Below, piece by piece: positions 9,314 to 18,527 of a stretch of DNA of 64,000 nt; positions within the stretch are counted from its first letter, which is position 1, and every line of letters begins with the position of its first letter. The notes beneath the pieces were generated by a model. The model was given only the letters and a program-made list of their open reading frames with translations. It searched no databases and was not told the DNA's origin. The stretch lies in assembly GCA_030372985.1 (NCBI GenBank), contig JAUCQB010000204.1:1-64000 (forward strand), written 5' to 3'. Source of the stretch: Phycisphaerae bacterium (lineage in GTDB: Bacteria > Planctomycetota > Phycisphaerae > UBA1845 > PWPN01). Position numbers and translations under genes: made by a program.

Positions 9314-10194
9314 GGAGACTCCGCCTCCTTGGTCGGAGCAGGGTTGCGAAAGCCCATGGCCGCCAGTCCGATCACACCGGTGTTCATCGAATCGGCCATC
9401 CCGGACGGAATCACCATCAGGGCGCCTCGTTCCTTGATCGACTCGTAGGTCATGTTCATGGCCCGCAGTTGCATCGCGTGGGCCTTCTGTTCATATACGC
9501 CCGCGGCCTTGGCGATCTCCTCAGCCACCAGCACCTCGCTCTCAGCCAGGATGACCCGGGCCAGCTTCTCGCGCTCCGCCTGGGCCTTGCGGCTCATGGC
9601 ATCCTCCAGAGCCGCCGGGATTCGTACGTCCCGGATCTCTACCGATTGGACGGTGATGCCCCATTCGCTGGTCTTGGCATCAATGGCCGTCTGCAACTCC
9701 TTATCCAGGCCCTCGCGGTCGGAAATCATCCGCACCAGTTCGGTCCGGCCGATGACGTCACGCAAGGTCGTCTGCGCCGCCCAGGTTGTGGTCGATTGGT
9801 ATTCCTTTACCTCGAGGACGGATCGCTTCGCGTCAGTGACCACCCAGAACAGGACCGCATCCACGTCGACCGGCACCGTGTCGCGGGTCAAGGTCTTCTC
9901 GGCCGAAAACGAGGTCGAGCGGATGCGCATGTCAACGACCGAAGTCGCCTGTTCAATGCCGGGGATGACCCACGCGACCCCCGGGTCCAACACCCGCCGG
10001 AACTTACCCAGGCGCAGCAGTACCCCGCGCTCCCACTCGCGAATCACGCGCGGCGAGCACGAAAGCAGCACGCCGGCCACGATGATCAGTCCGACAAGCC
10101 AGGGCGGGGCCCCCAGGCCATACCCCAGGCCCCAGGCAATCAGACCGGTCGCGACCAGTATGATGACGGTGACGACATTTGGGCTACCTTTCAT
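9310..10194 (-). CDS. SPFH/stomatin-family (slipin-like) membrane protein
   Basis: A 294-aa protein. Residues about 8-42 form a hydrophobic hairpin or paired membrane segments. The SPFH/prohibitin domain follows, with typical signatures: 'ERGVLLRLGKFRRVLDPG', 'DVDAVLFWVV' and 'TLRDVIGRTELVRMISDRE'. The C-terminal part (about 215-255) is an Ala/Glu-rich coiled coil (KAQAEREKLARVILAESE). These proteins oligomerise into membrane microdomain scaffolds and often partner with NfeD-type proteases, none of which is adjacent. The start is set by an AGGAGA site 7 nt upstream. It overlaps the GntR gene by 11 nt and the downstream gene by 4 nt. Confidence 0.9.
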   Translation of the reverse strand: MKGSPNVVTVIILVATGLIAWGLGYGLGAPPWLVGLIIVAGVLLSCSPRVIREWERGVLLRLGKFRRVLDPGVAWVIPGIEQATSVVDMRIRSTSFSAEKTLTRDTVPVDVDAVLFWVVTDAKRSVLEVKEYQSTTTWAAQTTLRDVIGRTELVRMISDREGLDKELQTAIDAKTSEWGITVQSVEIRDVRIPAALEDAMSRKAQAEREKLARVILAESEVLVAEEIAKAAGVYEQKAHAMQLRAMNMTYESIKERGALMVIPSGMADSMNTGVIGLAAMGFRNPAPTKEAESP

Positions 10195-10582
10195 GGTCGA
10201 TCTCCTGCCAACGCGCCTCGATCAACTGTGATAGTTCCCCGCAACGCATGCCGGCCTGCCTGGCCAGCCGGATCAGTTCCAGCGCCTTGCGCTCCATCTC
10301 CTGAAAGCCGTCAGGAGTCGTGGTGACTCCCTGGACCTTAGCCACCGAGGTCCCGACCCCGCGTTCCAGCCGGAGCACGCCGTCAGCCTGCAACTCGCGA
10401 TAGACTCGTGCAACCGTGTTGGCATTAATACCAAGCTCGACGGCCAGTTCGCGCACGGTGGGTAAGGGGTCGCCCTCCTGCAGCCGGCCTTCTCGGATGA
10501 GCAGGCGGATCCGCTCCCCGAGCTGGATGTACACCGGGATCCCGCTGTGCTTGTCTATGGCGATGGGCAGTTGAACCGGCAT
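10184..10582 (-). CDS. GntR-family (YtrA-like) transcriptional regulator
   Basis: A 132-aa protein with an N-terminal winged helix of the GntR type (residues 10-75: 'IPVYIQLGERIRLLI', 'LPTVRELAVELGINANTVARVYREL', 'GVGTSVA') and a short helical tail. The small size and missing large effector domain match the YtrA subgroup, which usually represses the transport or membrane-stress operon it heads. It is the first gene of the operon with the SPFH protein and the 180-aa protein. A promoter with an embedded palindrome lies immediately upstream, consistent with autoregulation. Confidence 0.9.
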   Translation of the reverse strand: MPVQLPIAIDKHSGIPVYIQLGERIRLLIREGRLQEGDPLPTVRELAVELGINANTVARVYRELQADGVLRLERGVGTSVAKVQGVTTTPDGFQEMERKALELIRLARQAGMRCGELSQLIEARWQEIDHER

Positions 10583-10604
10583 AACAAACCCTCAGGCCAA
10601 CAGA

Positions 10605-10633
10605 AGTATATATGAACTAGTTAACTATGTCAA
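10605..10633 (-). promoter_or_regulatory. Promoter with overlapping palindromic operator for the GntR-SPFH operon
   Basis: On the minus strand TTGACA (10628-10633) and TATACT (10605-10610) are separated by exactly 17 bp, a near-consensus sigma70 promoter. The spacer contains overlapping palindromes: TAGTTAACTA and AACTAGTT (10616-10627). A repressor bound there would block polymerase, and YtrA-type GntR proteins bind such sites. The start codon is 23 nt downstream of the -10. Confidence 0.8.
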
Positions 10634-10712
10634 TAGTTTTTAGATACTCTGGATCAGACTGCCTCCGGTTCTTGGATGGATGCTATCTTATTATTTTATA
10701 AACACTTAATGA

Positions 10713-10736
10713 CAATGGGCTGGCTTGAGCCCATTG
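10713..10736 (-). terminator. Hairpin downstream of the M48 gene
   Basis: A perfect 9-bp stem (CAATGGGCT/AGCCCATTG) with a 6-nt loop lies about 150 nt past the stop of the minus-strand M48 gene and before the GntR promoter. The following minus-strand sequence is AT-rich but has no clean T-run, so termination is only likely. Confidence 0.45.
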
Positions 10737-10882
10737 GCAGATTCCATCCAGTAGCCGATGGTTTTGGGGTCTATTCCCGCCAATCCGCAACACGATTCCC
10801 GCCCAAAGCGCCCATCCCGGTTTGTTCGGTCCACGACCTGCGGCCTCCGAATTCGCCCAGTACTCGGCCACGGCACTGGGAG

Positions 10883-13126
10883 CTACTGCGCCTGTACCGT
10901 TTTGCCGTCCTCGTCCGGGCGTTCGGTCGATTTGTCGGCCGGCATGGGGACCGGTTCGAGGCCAATGGCCTGCTCGACCCTCTCTGCCACGGAAGCCAGG
11001 CTCGCCAGACAGCGGAAGTAAAGCGTGTCGAGCTTCTCCAAGGCTTCCTCGGCGGTGCCATATGTCTCACGGATATCGTCCTTCGACGGTATGGATTCGA
11101 TCGCATACTGGCCGACGGAGATTCCAGCCTGGGCGTGCTCGAACGGGTACGGGACGCCGGACAGTTGCTCTCTCAGCGCACTGAGGTGGTTGCACACGCT
11201 CGACAGGCTTTCCTGCAGGCGCGTGATAAGCTTCTTGTTTTCCTGGTTGGCGCCCAGGTTGACCAGCAGGGCACGAAGAGCCGTGAGCTCGCCCCGCAGC
11301 GCTCGCAGCATGTCATCCGTTTTGCCGGTCGCATGGAGCGCCGCCAAAACCCGACCCGCCGATTCACGAAGCTCGATGGCGTCTTCGATGCTTTCGGCGA
11401 GCGCGGGCGTGTTCAGCAGCTTCAACGCCGAACTCAGCCGCATCCGCACCGAGCTTCTGAGCGGCTCGATCTCCGAGTCGACGATACGCAGAGTTTCCGT
11501 CGCCTCGTCGATCGAGGCAGTTGCTGCGTCCAAGGTGGGCTGAACCAGGTGGAAGTCCTGCGCCTTGATCCGCAGGCCGGACTCGAGCAGGACTCTTGCC
11601 TGCAGGGCATCCAGACGGAGTGATTCCGCTTTGTGACAGGCCTCGCGCAGTCTGACGGCCTGCGGCAGTTGCCGTTCGATCTGTTCGCGCGCCTGCCGGA
11701 GCTCGCGCATGTTCTTTTCACCGTCCGCGCACGGCGCCATGCAGTCCGCCGGAAGCGCCAGTGGTCGCGTCATCGAGGCGGCGGGGCCGAAATAGCGGCC
11801 CAGGGTTTCGTTCTGCTGCTGCAACCTGCCCTGGCGTCCGATCAGCTCAGAGGCTGAGATGAGCTTGGCACCGGCGACCTGCGGCCCGATCAGTTCCTCG
11901 TAGACCAGACGGGTGGCGGCCTGACACGCCCCCTCGAAATCGCGGAATAGCACGGTGGCCGGCTGCTCGACACGGAATATCCCCGGGGCATTCTCCTGCC
12001 TGGCGCTGGCGATACGGCACTGGTCCGCCGGGTGCGTGTCGAGCGGGCCGGTCTTGCGCTGTTGAATCGTTTTCTCCACCGTCGCCCGCACCTCGTCGGG
12101 GATGTGCCCGACCTCGGAGGCGATCAGCACCGGTAGATTGTCCACCAGCGTCTGCTCGTTCCACATCTCGCGCAGGGAGGCGTAGGCTCCTTGTGCCGCC
12201 ACGCCGAGCATCTGCAGGCGCGACATCGTTCCTTCAAACGTCTCACTGCCGGCCACACGAGCCTCGTGCCGGTCGGCGTCGTATTCCATCTGCCTCATCA
12301 TCCAGCAACTGATGGCGTGACCGACCATCATCAAGGCCCACAGAATCCGCCGGGTGAGCCAGACGAAGAACCGCGACAGGTACAGCACGAGCCGCAACCG
12401 CGACTCGCCCCGCTGCGACCACTGGATGAGCCGTTCGTCCCAGGAATCCCGCTCGTACACGACGCGGGCAAACCAGAAGTTGACGCTGCGGATGATGTAC
12501 GTCAGCCGCATGGCCGCCCCCTGGGTGAAGTGCCCGAACTCGTGGGCCAGCACGCCCGTCAGTTGCCGCAGGTTCATCCCGGCCACCAGCGGCAGTCCCA
12601 GGGTCAGCACCAGGTCGCGACCGAACATGCTCAGCAACCCCCGTCGGAAACTCGCGGAGGCGTTGACCTCGCAATCCACGTCGATCCGTCGGGGAACCGG
12701 TGCTCCGACCAGCCGGCACAGCCGCTCGACGAAGGCGAACAGCAACGGCTCCTGCGAACGGTCCAGCGAGTGTGTGTTCCCCCGCTTGGCCTGCCTGGCG
12801 AACAGCGGCTTGATCATGAACAGGATGAGGATGCCGCCAACCACCAGGGGCGTGAGGAATACCAGCAACCGTCCTCGCGCTCCCGAGCCGGCAAGCATGC
12901 CGACGTTTTCGGTCGCGTGGTAATACACCCCGTAGGCCACGCAGCAGATGATGACGACGTAGATCAGCGGCAGCACGACCATGGCCGCCGCCACAACAAA
13001 CAGCCCCAAGATATAGAGCGGCCCGGCTCGGACCGGGGTCATCTCGCCCTCGAAGGCGGAGAGCACATCGTCGGCTGTATGAGGCCCACCCTCCGGAAGC
13101 ACCGCTGAGCTGCTCACATCGCTCAT
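10883..13126 (-). CDS. M48-family membrane metalloprotease with long coiled-coil domain
   Basis: A 747-aa protein. Hydrophobic segments lie near residues 33-65 and 85-105, and again near 245-275. The zinc site is 195-HEFGH with the downstream ligand in 'QMEYDADRHEA' (Glu281), matching the M48 (HtpX/Ste24-like) pattern. The C-terminal 350 residues are largely helical, with charged heptad-like stretches (for example 'REQIERQLPQAVRLREAC', 'LSSALKLLNTPALAESIEDAI'), unlike the short HtpX. It is probably an inner-membrane quality-control protease with a large cytoplasmic or periplasmic coiled-coil extension. It is transcribed alone. Confidence 0.87.
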   Translation of the reverse strand: MSDVSSSAVLPEGGPHTADDVLSAFEGEMTPVRAGPLYILGLFVVAAAMVVLPLIYVVIICCVAYGVYYHATENVGMLAGSGARGRLLVFLTPLVVGGILILFMIKPLFARQAKRGNTHSLDRSQEPLLFAFVERLCRLVGAPVPRRIDVDCEVNASASFRRGLLSMFGRDLVLTLGLPLVAGMNLRQLTGVLAHEFGHFTQGAAMRLTYIIRSVNFWFARVVYERDSWDERLIQWSQRGESRLRLVLYLSRFFVWLTRRILWALMMVGHAISCWMMRQMEYDADRHEARVAGSETFEGTMSRLQMLGVAAQGAYASLREMWNEQTLVDNLPVLIASEVGHIPDEVRATVEKTIQQRKTGPLDTHPADQCRIASARQENAPGIFRVEQPATVLFRDFEGACQAATRLVYEELIGPQVAGAKLISASELIGRQGRLQQQNETLGRYFGPAASMTRPLALPADCMAPCADGEKNMRELRQAREQIERQLPQAVRLREACHKAESLRLDALQARVLLESGLRIKAQDFHLVQPTLDAATASIDEATETLRIVDSEIEPLRSSVRMRLSSALKLLNTPALAESIEDAIELRESAGRVLAALHATGKTDDMLRALRGELTALRALLVNLGANQENKKLITRLQESLSSVCNHLSALREQLSGVPYPFEHAQAGISVGQYAIESIPSKDDIRETYGTAEEALEKLDTLYFRCLASLASVAERVEQAIGLEPVPMPADKSTERPDEDGKTVQAQ

Positions 13127-13445
13127 CGTGTCACCTCTTGCGTTGAAGCTTGGGACCCGGCCGTCTGCTGGGGGTGGTCCTCGTCCGGCCTCGCCGACAC
13201 GAGGCGCACTTCCATTGTACCGGTCGATCCTGATTATCCTGCGTCCGGGATGAACGTCAAGGCTATTTCAGTCGTCCGGTGACGGCTGGACTGTGGCAGT
13301 CCCGGCGATCCCCCGAGAAGCCCGAGCGCCGGCGGGTGGGGTTTCGGGTGGCGAACCGCTTGGGGGGCCGGCCCGGCCGACACGGGCTTCCTCGTGTCGG
13401 GCAACGCACGACATGCAGAGGATGATCCACATCCCGACCAGGCCC

Positions 13446-14645
13446 TCAGGCCAAGTCGGTGGTGCTTCCGAGGTCCTTCCAGTGGACGACGCGCGGCTCG
13501 TAGGCGTTTTTGGCGGCGTTAACCGCGGCCATGCGGCCCATGAGGCACATCAGGGTCGCGATGCGCCCGCTCTCGACGTTGGCATTGATCGGCTGTTTGC
13601 CGCCGGCCTTGATGTTGGCGACGAAGGCCTGCAGCTCCTCCTTGGTACCCATGCCCCAGTCACCGCGCGGATCGTCGGCAAACTGGTCTTTGAGCTCCTC
13701 CTGCGGCGCGGCGGCGGTCTTGGCATCGTGGTCGGCCCGGTGCATCACGCCGTGGGCCAGGTCCACGCCGCCCTTCTGGCAGTGAACATGCAGTTGCTCG
13801 GTCTGGAAGTGGCGAGCCAGCCAGAGCAGGTGCGTGTAAGAGAAGATCTCGCCGCCCGGCCACTGCCAGATCGTCGCCGACTGCTGTTCGTTGTGGACAT
13901 TGGGACCCTCGGGCGTGGGGATCTCGGTTCGGGCAATGGCCACGCAAGTGATCGGCGGCTTGTCGCGCATGACCCAGGACATGACATCCGTATGGTGGCA
14001 GGCCTGCTCAACCAGCATGCCGCCGTCGCGGGCGACCATTCGGGGCACTTGCGGCCGGTGAGCCCAGTGCCAGTGGCCCTGCATCAACATCACCTTGCCA
14101 AGCGTGCCGCCGTGAATCAGTTCCATGCCCGCCAGATGCGGCGGGCTGTAGCGGCGCTGGGTGCCGATCTGGTAGATGACGCCCTTGGCCTTGCGGGCGG
14201 CCTTGGTGATGGCATCCACCTTCTCGACGGTGGTGTCCATGGGCTTCTCGGCGAAGCAGTGGATGCCCGCCTCCAGAACCGGCACCACGACGACGGAATG
14301 GTTGCACGGCTCGGTGACCACCAGGATACCGTCGAGTTTTTCCTTCTCGATCATCACGCGCAGATCGGTGTAGCCGTTGGGCTTGTCGCGCTCGAACACC
14401 TTCTTGCCCCGCTCGACTCGGTCGGGGATCAGATCGCAGACGGCGACGTTCACGGCATCCGGAACATGCTTGATCATCAGTTCCGCGAGGTTGCCCCAGC
14501 GCCCGCCGATACCGATCCAGCCAAGTTTGACTTTCTCATTGGCCGGAAAACCGCGGGCAACTCCCGGCGCGCCCAGGGCAACGGCCGAGGCCCCCAGCGC
14601 TGAAGTTTTCAGAAAAGCACGACGTGACAGATTCGAGGTCATCAT
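13446..14645 (-). CDS. Tat-exported Gfo/Idh/MocA family oxidoreductase
   Basis: A 399-aa protein with a twin-arginine signal (SRRAFLKTSALGASAVALG, residues 7-25) followed by a Rossmann NAD(P)-binding domain ('KLGWIGIGGRWG', about residues 40-51) and the family motif 'AEKPMDTT' carrying the conserved Lys. The C-terminal GFO_IDH_MocA-type alpha/beta domain follows. Family members oxidise or epimerise sugars, inositols or derived ketones using tightly bound cofactor. AGGAG sits 4-7 nt before two consecutive ATGs. The next gene upstream on the same strand is a paralogue. The substrate is unknown. Confidence 0.88.
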   Translation of the reverse strand: MMTSNLSRRAFLKTSALGASAVALGAPGVARGFPANEKVKLGWIGIGGRWGNLAELMIKHVPDAVNVAVCDLIPDRVERGKKVFERDKPNGYTDLRVMIEKEKLDGILVVTEPCNHSVVVVPVLEAGIHCFAEKPMDTTVEKVDAITKAARKAKGVIYQIGTQRRYSPPHLAGMELIHGGTLGKVMLMQGHWHWAHRPQVPRMVARDGGMLVEQACHHTDVMSWVMRDKPPITCVAIARTEIPTPEGPNVHNEQQSATIWQWPGGEIFSYTHLLWLARHFQTEQLHVHCQKGGVDLAHGVMHRADHDAKTAAAPQEELKDQFADDPRGDWGMGTKEELQAFVANIKAGGKQPINANVESGRIATLMCLMGRMAAVNAAKNAYEPRVVHWKDLGSTTDLA

Positions 14646-14717
14646 GGTTCTCCTGAGAATGACGTTCGACGAATGATAGCGATGACGCGGTTCAGCGTCC
14701 CTCCGTGTCGGTGTCTA

Positions 14718-15989
14718 CTACACCGGCATTGTCCATTTCTTGCGGTACTCGCGGCCCTGCAAGGCGGCGGCTTCGGCGTCGCCCTGGATGGTCTCCGTTT
14801 TCGGATCGAACCGGACGGTTCGATTCAGCAGCGTCGCGATATTGGCCAGGTGGCACAACACGGCGGTCTTGTGGCCCTCGACAATGTCCGCCGCGGGCCT
14901 GGCTCCGGCCGTGATGCAGTCGGCGAAGTTCTTCACGTGCGGACCCTCCAGGTCGCTGGGCGGGTGTTTGACCGGCTGGCCCTTCCCGGGCCGGAAGGTC
15001 CACCCTTCACGATCGATGAGAACCGTCCCCTTCTCACCGCGGATCTCGGCACCCGTGCCCATGCCGAACGGGCCGATGGCGTTCCAGTGGCTCATCTCCC
15101 AGATCACCGTCAGGTTCGGATAGTGGAAGATCGCGGTCTGAGTGTCGAACCACTCCTTCTCGTCCTGGACAACATACTTGCCGCCAAAACCGGAAACTGT
15201 CGTGGGCAGATCGAGATCGGCAAACCAGCGAACGATGTCGAGATAATGCCCGCCCCAGTTGCCGGCGTCGTTGGTGCCGTAGTCGCGCATGAAGTGCCAG
15301 TTGTAGTGCACCTTCTCCTTGTTGTAGGGCCTCACCGGCGCGGGACCGACCCACATGTCGTGATCCAGTTCCTTAGGCGGGTCGCTGTCGGGCACCTTGT
15401 TCACCACGACTCGGTTGCTGGCCATCCAGGCGCAGGCCAGGGCGATCTTGCCCAATCCGCCGCTGTCGATGAAGGCCTTCGCGTCTTTGAAATGCTGACC
15501 GCTTCGCTGCTGCGTGCCCATGGCCACGACCAGGCTGGGGTGACGTTTCCGGGCGGCAACCATGGCTTTGCCGTCGTCGATATTGAACGATGCGGGCTTC
15601 TCGACGAAGACGTGCTTGCCTGCTTCAAGGGCCATCACCGTCATCAGGGCGTGCCAATGATCCGGAGTCGCGACGACCACGGCGTCGATTCGCTTGTCGT
15701 CCAGTATCCTGCGGAAGTCTCTCTCCAGGGCTGGCTTGTTCGGCAGGATCTTCTCGATTCTGCCCATCGCCGCATCCAGGCTGGTGCTGTCGCAGTCGCA
15801 CAGTGTGGCAATCTCAAATCGTCCGCTCCTTTGGAAGGTCTCGGCGTTCTGCCAGCCTCGGTTGCGGGCGCCGATGACGCCCACGCGAATCCGCTCGTTG
15901 GCCCCGGCGGCGCGGGCCTGTGAAACGGCCGAGCCGACGGCCAGCGCGGCGGAGGTCTTCAACAGCGTGCGTCTTGAGATGGTGCTCAT
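14718..15989 (-). CDS. Tat-exported Gfo/Idh/MocA family oxidoreductase
   Basis: A 423-aa protein. I chose ATG 15989 because it places the Tat signal SRRTLLKTSAALAVGSAVS at residues 5-23; the open frame continues upstream without a better start. The Rossmann motif 'RVGVIGARNRGWQ' and the catalytic 'VEKPASFN' loop are present, with a C-terminal domain typical of planctomycete paralogues ('HWHALMTVMALEAGKHVFVEKP' split around the Lys). It is followed 72 nt later by a second oxidoreductase on the same strand, probably co-transcribed and probably part of periplasmic sugar catabolism. Confidence 0.88.
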   Translation of the reverse strand: MSTISRRTLLKTSAALAVGSAVSQARAAGANERIRVGVIGARNRGWQNAETFQRSGRFEIATLCDCDSTSLDAAMGRIEKILPNKPALERDFRRILDDKRIDAVVVATPDHWHALMTVMALEAGKHVFVEKPASFNIDDGKAMVAARKRHPSLVVAMGTQQRSGQHFKDAKAFIDSGGLGKIALACAWMASNRVVVNKVPDSDPPKELDHDMWVGPAPVRPYNKEKVHYNWHFMRDYGTNDAGNWGGHYLDIVRWFADLDLPTTVSGFGGKYVVQDEKEWFDTQTAIFHYPNLTVIWEMSHWNAIGPFGMGTGAEIRGEKGTVLIDREGWTFRPGKGQPVKHPPSDLEGPHVKNFADCITAGARPAADIVEGHKTAVLCHLANIATLLNRTVRFDPKTETIQGDAEAAALQGREYRKKWTMPV

Positions 15990-16256
15990 TCCTGCGATCC
16001 TGTGCCTGGGTCTTGGGTTGTCCACGCCCCGTTGCACGCCGGCCGGAAACCGGGGCCACGGTGTATCCGGGTATTGTGAAGGGTAGCCGAGCCGTTGGCA
16101 ATCAGGCCACGACCTCGCAGCAGAGGCGCGGGCCGTCGCTTGGCTTATACTCATTGTCGGGCCACCGGTTGCGGCCGGCTCTGCCATATTGCGAGAACAG
16201 CCTTGGCGCGATCATCCAAAAATGCAGGACCGTCGCTGTGGACCGAGGCGCCCGAG

Positions 16257-18527
16257 ATGCGTGAGGGCCCTGTGGCCCGCGTGGCGATGGTGGCGGCGGT
16301 CGAGGGGCAATACAGCTACGCCGTACCGCCAGAACTGACCGAGAAAGTGGGCGTGGGCAAGCGTGTTCTGGTACCCTTCGGTCGTAACCGACGGCCACAG
16401 CCTGCTTTCTGTGTATCCGTTGCCCGCGAGACGTGGACCAGTACGCTCAAGCCGCTGACCGATGTCATCGATGATGCTCCTCTGCTGTCCGGCCCACTGA
16501 TGGAACTGGGCGAGTGGATAGCACGCTACTACTGCTGCCCGCTGGGCCGAGCCTTGTCGGCCATGGTTCCCGAGGCGATCCGCAGACAAAGCGGATTCGT
16601 CACCGTTCGCCATCTGACGCTTTCTGACTCCGCACCCGAGACCGCCAGGCAAACCGTTGCGACTTCCGGCCAGACGGCCGGGGGACCAGCGAAGCGATTC
16701 ACCGCTCGACAGCGGGCCGTGCTGGATACGCTAACGCACACGCCCGAGGGGCTCGATCTGGATGATCTGCTTGTCCGCACGGGTGTCAGTAAGGCCGTGA
16801 TTGCGGGCCTTCTGAAAGCGGGCCACATCAGCCAGCAGACTCGGCGCGTGCCCCTGCCCGCGCCTGATTTCGACCGCCCCGGCCCCGAGCCGGCCTTCGA
16901 CTTGAACTCCGACCAGCGGGCGGCCATCTCGCGTATCTCCGCCCTGACCGCCGAGGGGACTTTCCGTGCGGTACTGCTCTTTGGCGTCAGCGGCAGCGGC
17001 AAGACGGAGGTTTACATCCGGGCGATCCGCTCGGTGGTCGCCGCGGGCAAGCAGGCTATTCTGCTGGTACCGGAGATCGCGCTGACCACCCAACTGGTCG
17101 ATCGCCTGGCAGCCCGCTTCGAACGCGTGGCCGTGATCCACAGCGGTCTGACCGGCGCGAAGCGGTCGCTGACGTGGGCAGCCATCGCCGCCGGCGAGAA
17201 ACGCGTGATCATCGGGACACGCAGCGCGGTCTTTGCCCCCTGCCCCAACCTGGGCCTCGTCGTCGTGGACGAAGAACAGGAGGCCAGCTTCAAGAATCAG
17301 CAATCCCCCCGATTCAACACCCGCGACGTGGCCATCAAGCGGGCCCAGATGAGTTCCTGCCCGATCATCCTCGGATCGGCCACGCCCTCGCTCGAGACCT
17401 GGCACAACTGCGAACGGCTCTCACACTTTGAGAAGATCATCTTGCCCAGCCGTGTGGCCGGCCTGCCGATGCCCAGGGTGCAGTTCGTCGACATGCAGAT
17501 CGAGCAACGGCAGCGCAAGGGTTTACATCTGTTGTCGCAGGAAACCGAGAGCGAGCTGGCCGAGACTCTGGGAGCAGGGCAGCAGGCGGTGCTCTTGCTG
17601 AACCGTCGCGGCTATGCAAGCTACCTTGTCTGCAGCCGCTGCCGGACGCCGATCGTGTGCCCCCACTGCCACGTCAACCTGGTGTTTCATCAATCGACGG
17701 GCAAGGCTGCGTGCCACCACTGCTCGGCAAAAATGGTGATGCCGACACGCTGCGGCGACCCCTCGTGCGGCGGCACCCTGATTCGTTTCGGCATGGGCAC
17801 GCAACGGGTTGAGGAGGAGGTGAAGACCAAGTTTCCACAAGCCCGCGTCGCCCGTGCCGACAGCGACACGATGACCAAGATGAGCGCTTACGAACAGGTG
17901 ATCCGCGACTTCGGCGACGGCCGGCTCGACATTCTCGTCGGTACTCAGATGGTCGCCAAGGGACTGGATTTTCCGCGCGTTCGGTTTGTCGGGGTGATTA
18001 ACGCGGACACATCGCTCATGCAACCTGATTTCCGGGCGGCCGAGCGGACCTTCCAACTGGTGACCCAGGTCGCCGGCCGGGCCGGGCGGGCGGAGTCAGG
18101 CGGTCGCGTGGTCGTTCAAAGCCTGGCCGGGTTGAGCCCCGTGATTCAGTTCGCCGCCAACCACGATTACGCGTCTTTTGCCTCCCACGAGCTGGCGATC
18201 CGCAAGAGCAGAGGATTCCCTCCGTTCTCTCGCCTGGCCCGCATCATGGTCTCTCATCCCGCACAATCGCAGGCTTCCAAGCACGCGCACGAACTGGTCG
18301 AGCAAATCCGTGAGACTCTGACCCGGCACGGTCTGCCCGCGGACGTCCTGGGCCCCCAGACTGCGCCCCTCGCCCGGCTGCGAGGTCAGTACCGCTTCGA
18401 TTTCCTCATCCGCGCGGCCAATGCGGCTCGACTGCTCCAGATTCTCGAACGACTTCGCGGCGAAAAGATACTGCCCCTGTCCGACAAGCACATCCTGATT
18501 GATGTTGATCCGGTCTCGCTGCTCTGA
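16257..18527 (+). CDS. priA: Primosomal protein N' (replication restart helicase)
   Basis: A 756-aa superfamily 2 DNA helicase that reloads the replisome at stalled forks. The order is typical: an N-terminal 3'BD-like domain ('YAVPPELTEKVGVGKRVLVPFG'-type beta barrel, split by a winged helix), Walker A GVSGSGKT (residues 243-250), Walker B DEEQ (about 338), helicase motif 'LGSATPS', then paired CxxC zinc sites (CSRCRTPIVCPHC and CHHCSAK..CGDPSC) and the C-terminal helicase motifs 'GTQMVAKGLDFP' and 'QVAGRAGR'. ATG 16257 is chosen because the domain begins just after it; an in-frame ATG at 16287 is also possible. Confidence 0.95.
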   Translation: MREGPVARVAMVAAVEGQYSYAVPPELTEKVGVGKRVLVPFGRNRRPQPAFCVSVARETWTSTLKPLTDVIDDAPLLSGPLMELGEWIARYYCCPLGRALSAMVPEAIRRQSGFVTVRHLTLSDSAPETARQTVATSGQTAGGPAKRFTARQRAVLDTLTHTPEGLDLDDLLVRTGVSKAVIAGLLKAGHISQQTRRVPLPAPDFDRPGPEPAFDLNSDQRAAISRISALTAEGTFRAVLLFGVSGSGKTEVYIRAIRSVVAAGKQAILLVPEIALTTQLVDRLAARFERVAVIHSGLTGAKRSLTWAAIAAGEKRVIIGTRSAVFAPCPNLGLVVVDEEQEASFKNQQSPRFNTRDVAIKRAQMSSCPIILGSATPSLETWHNCERLSHFEKIILPSRVAGLPMPRVQFVDMQIEQRQRKGLHLLSQETESELAETLGAGQQAVLLLNRRGYASYLVCSRCRTPIVCPHCHVNLVFHQSTGKAACHHCSAKMVMPTRCGDPSCGGTLIRFGMGTQRVEEEVKTKFPQARVARADSDTMTKMSAYEQVIRDFGDGRLDILVGTQMVAKGLDFPRVRFVGVINADTSLMQPDFRAAERTFQLVTQVAGRAGRAESGGRVVVQSLAGLSPVIQFAANHDYASFASHELAIRKSRGFPPFSRLARIMVSHPAQSQASKHAHELVEQIRETLTRHGLPADVLGPQTAPLARLRGQYRFDFLIRAANAARLLQILERLRGEKILPLSDKHILIDVDPVSLL

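Noticed and set aside
10676..11623. 315-codon open frame on the plus strand
   Set aside because: Antisense of the M48 protease C-terminus, and it begins in the AT-rich terminator/promoter region; no domain.
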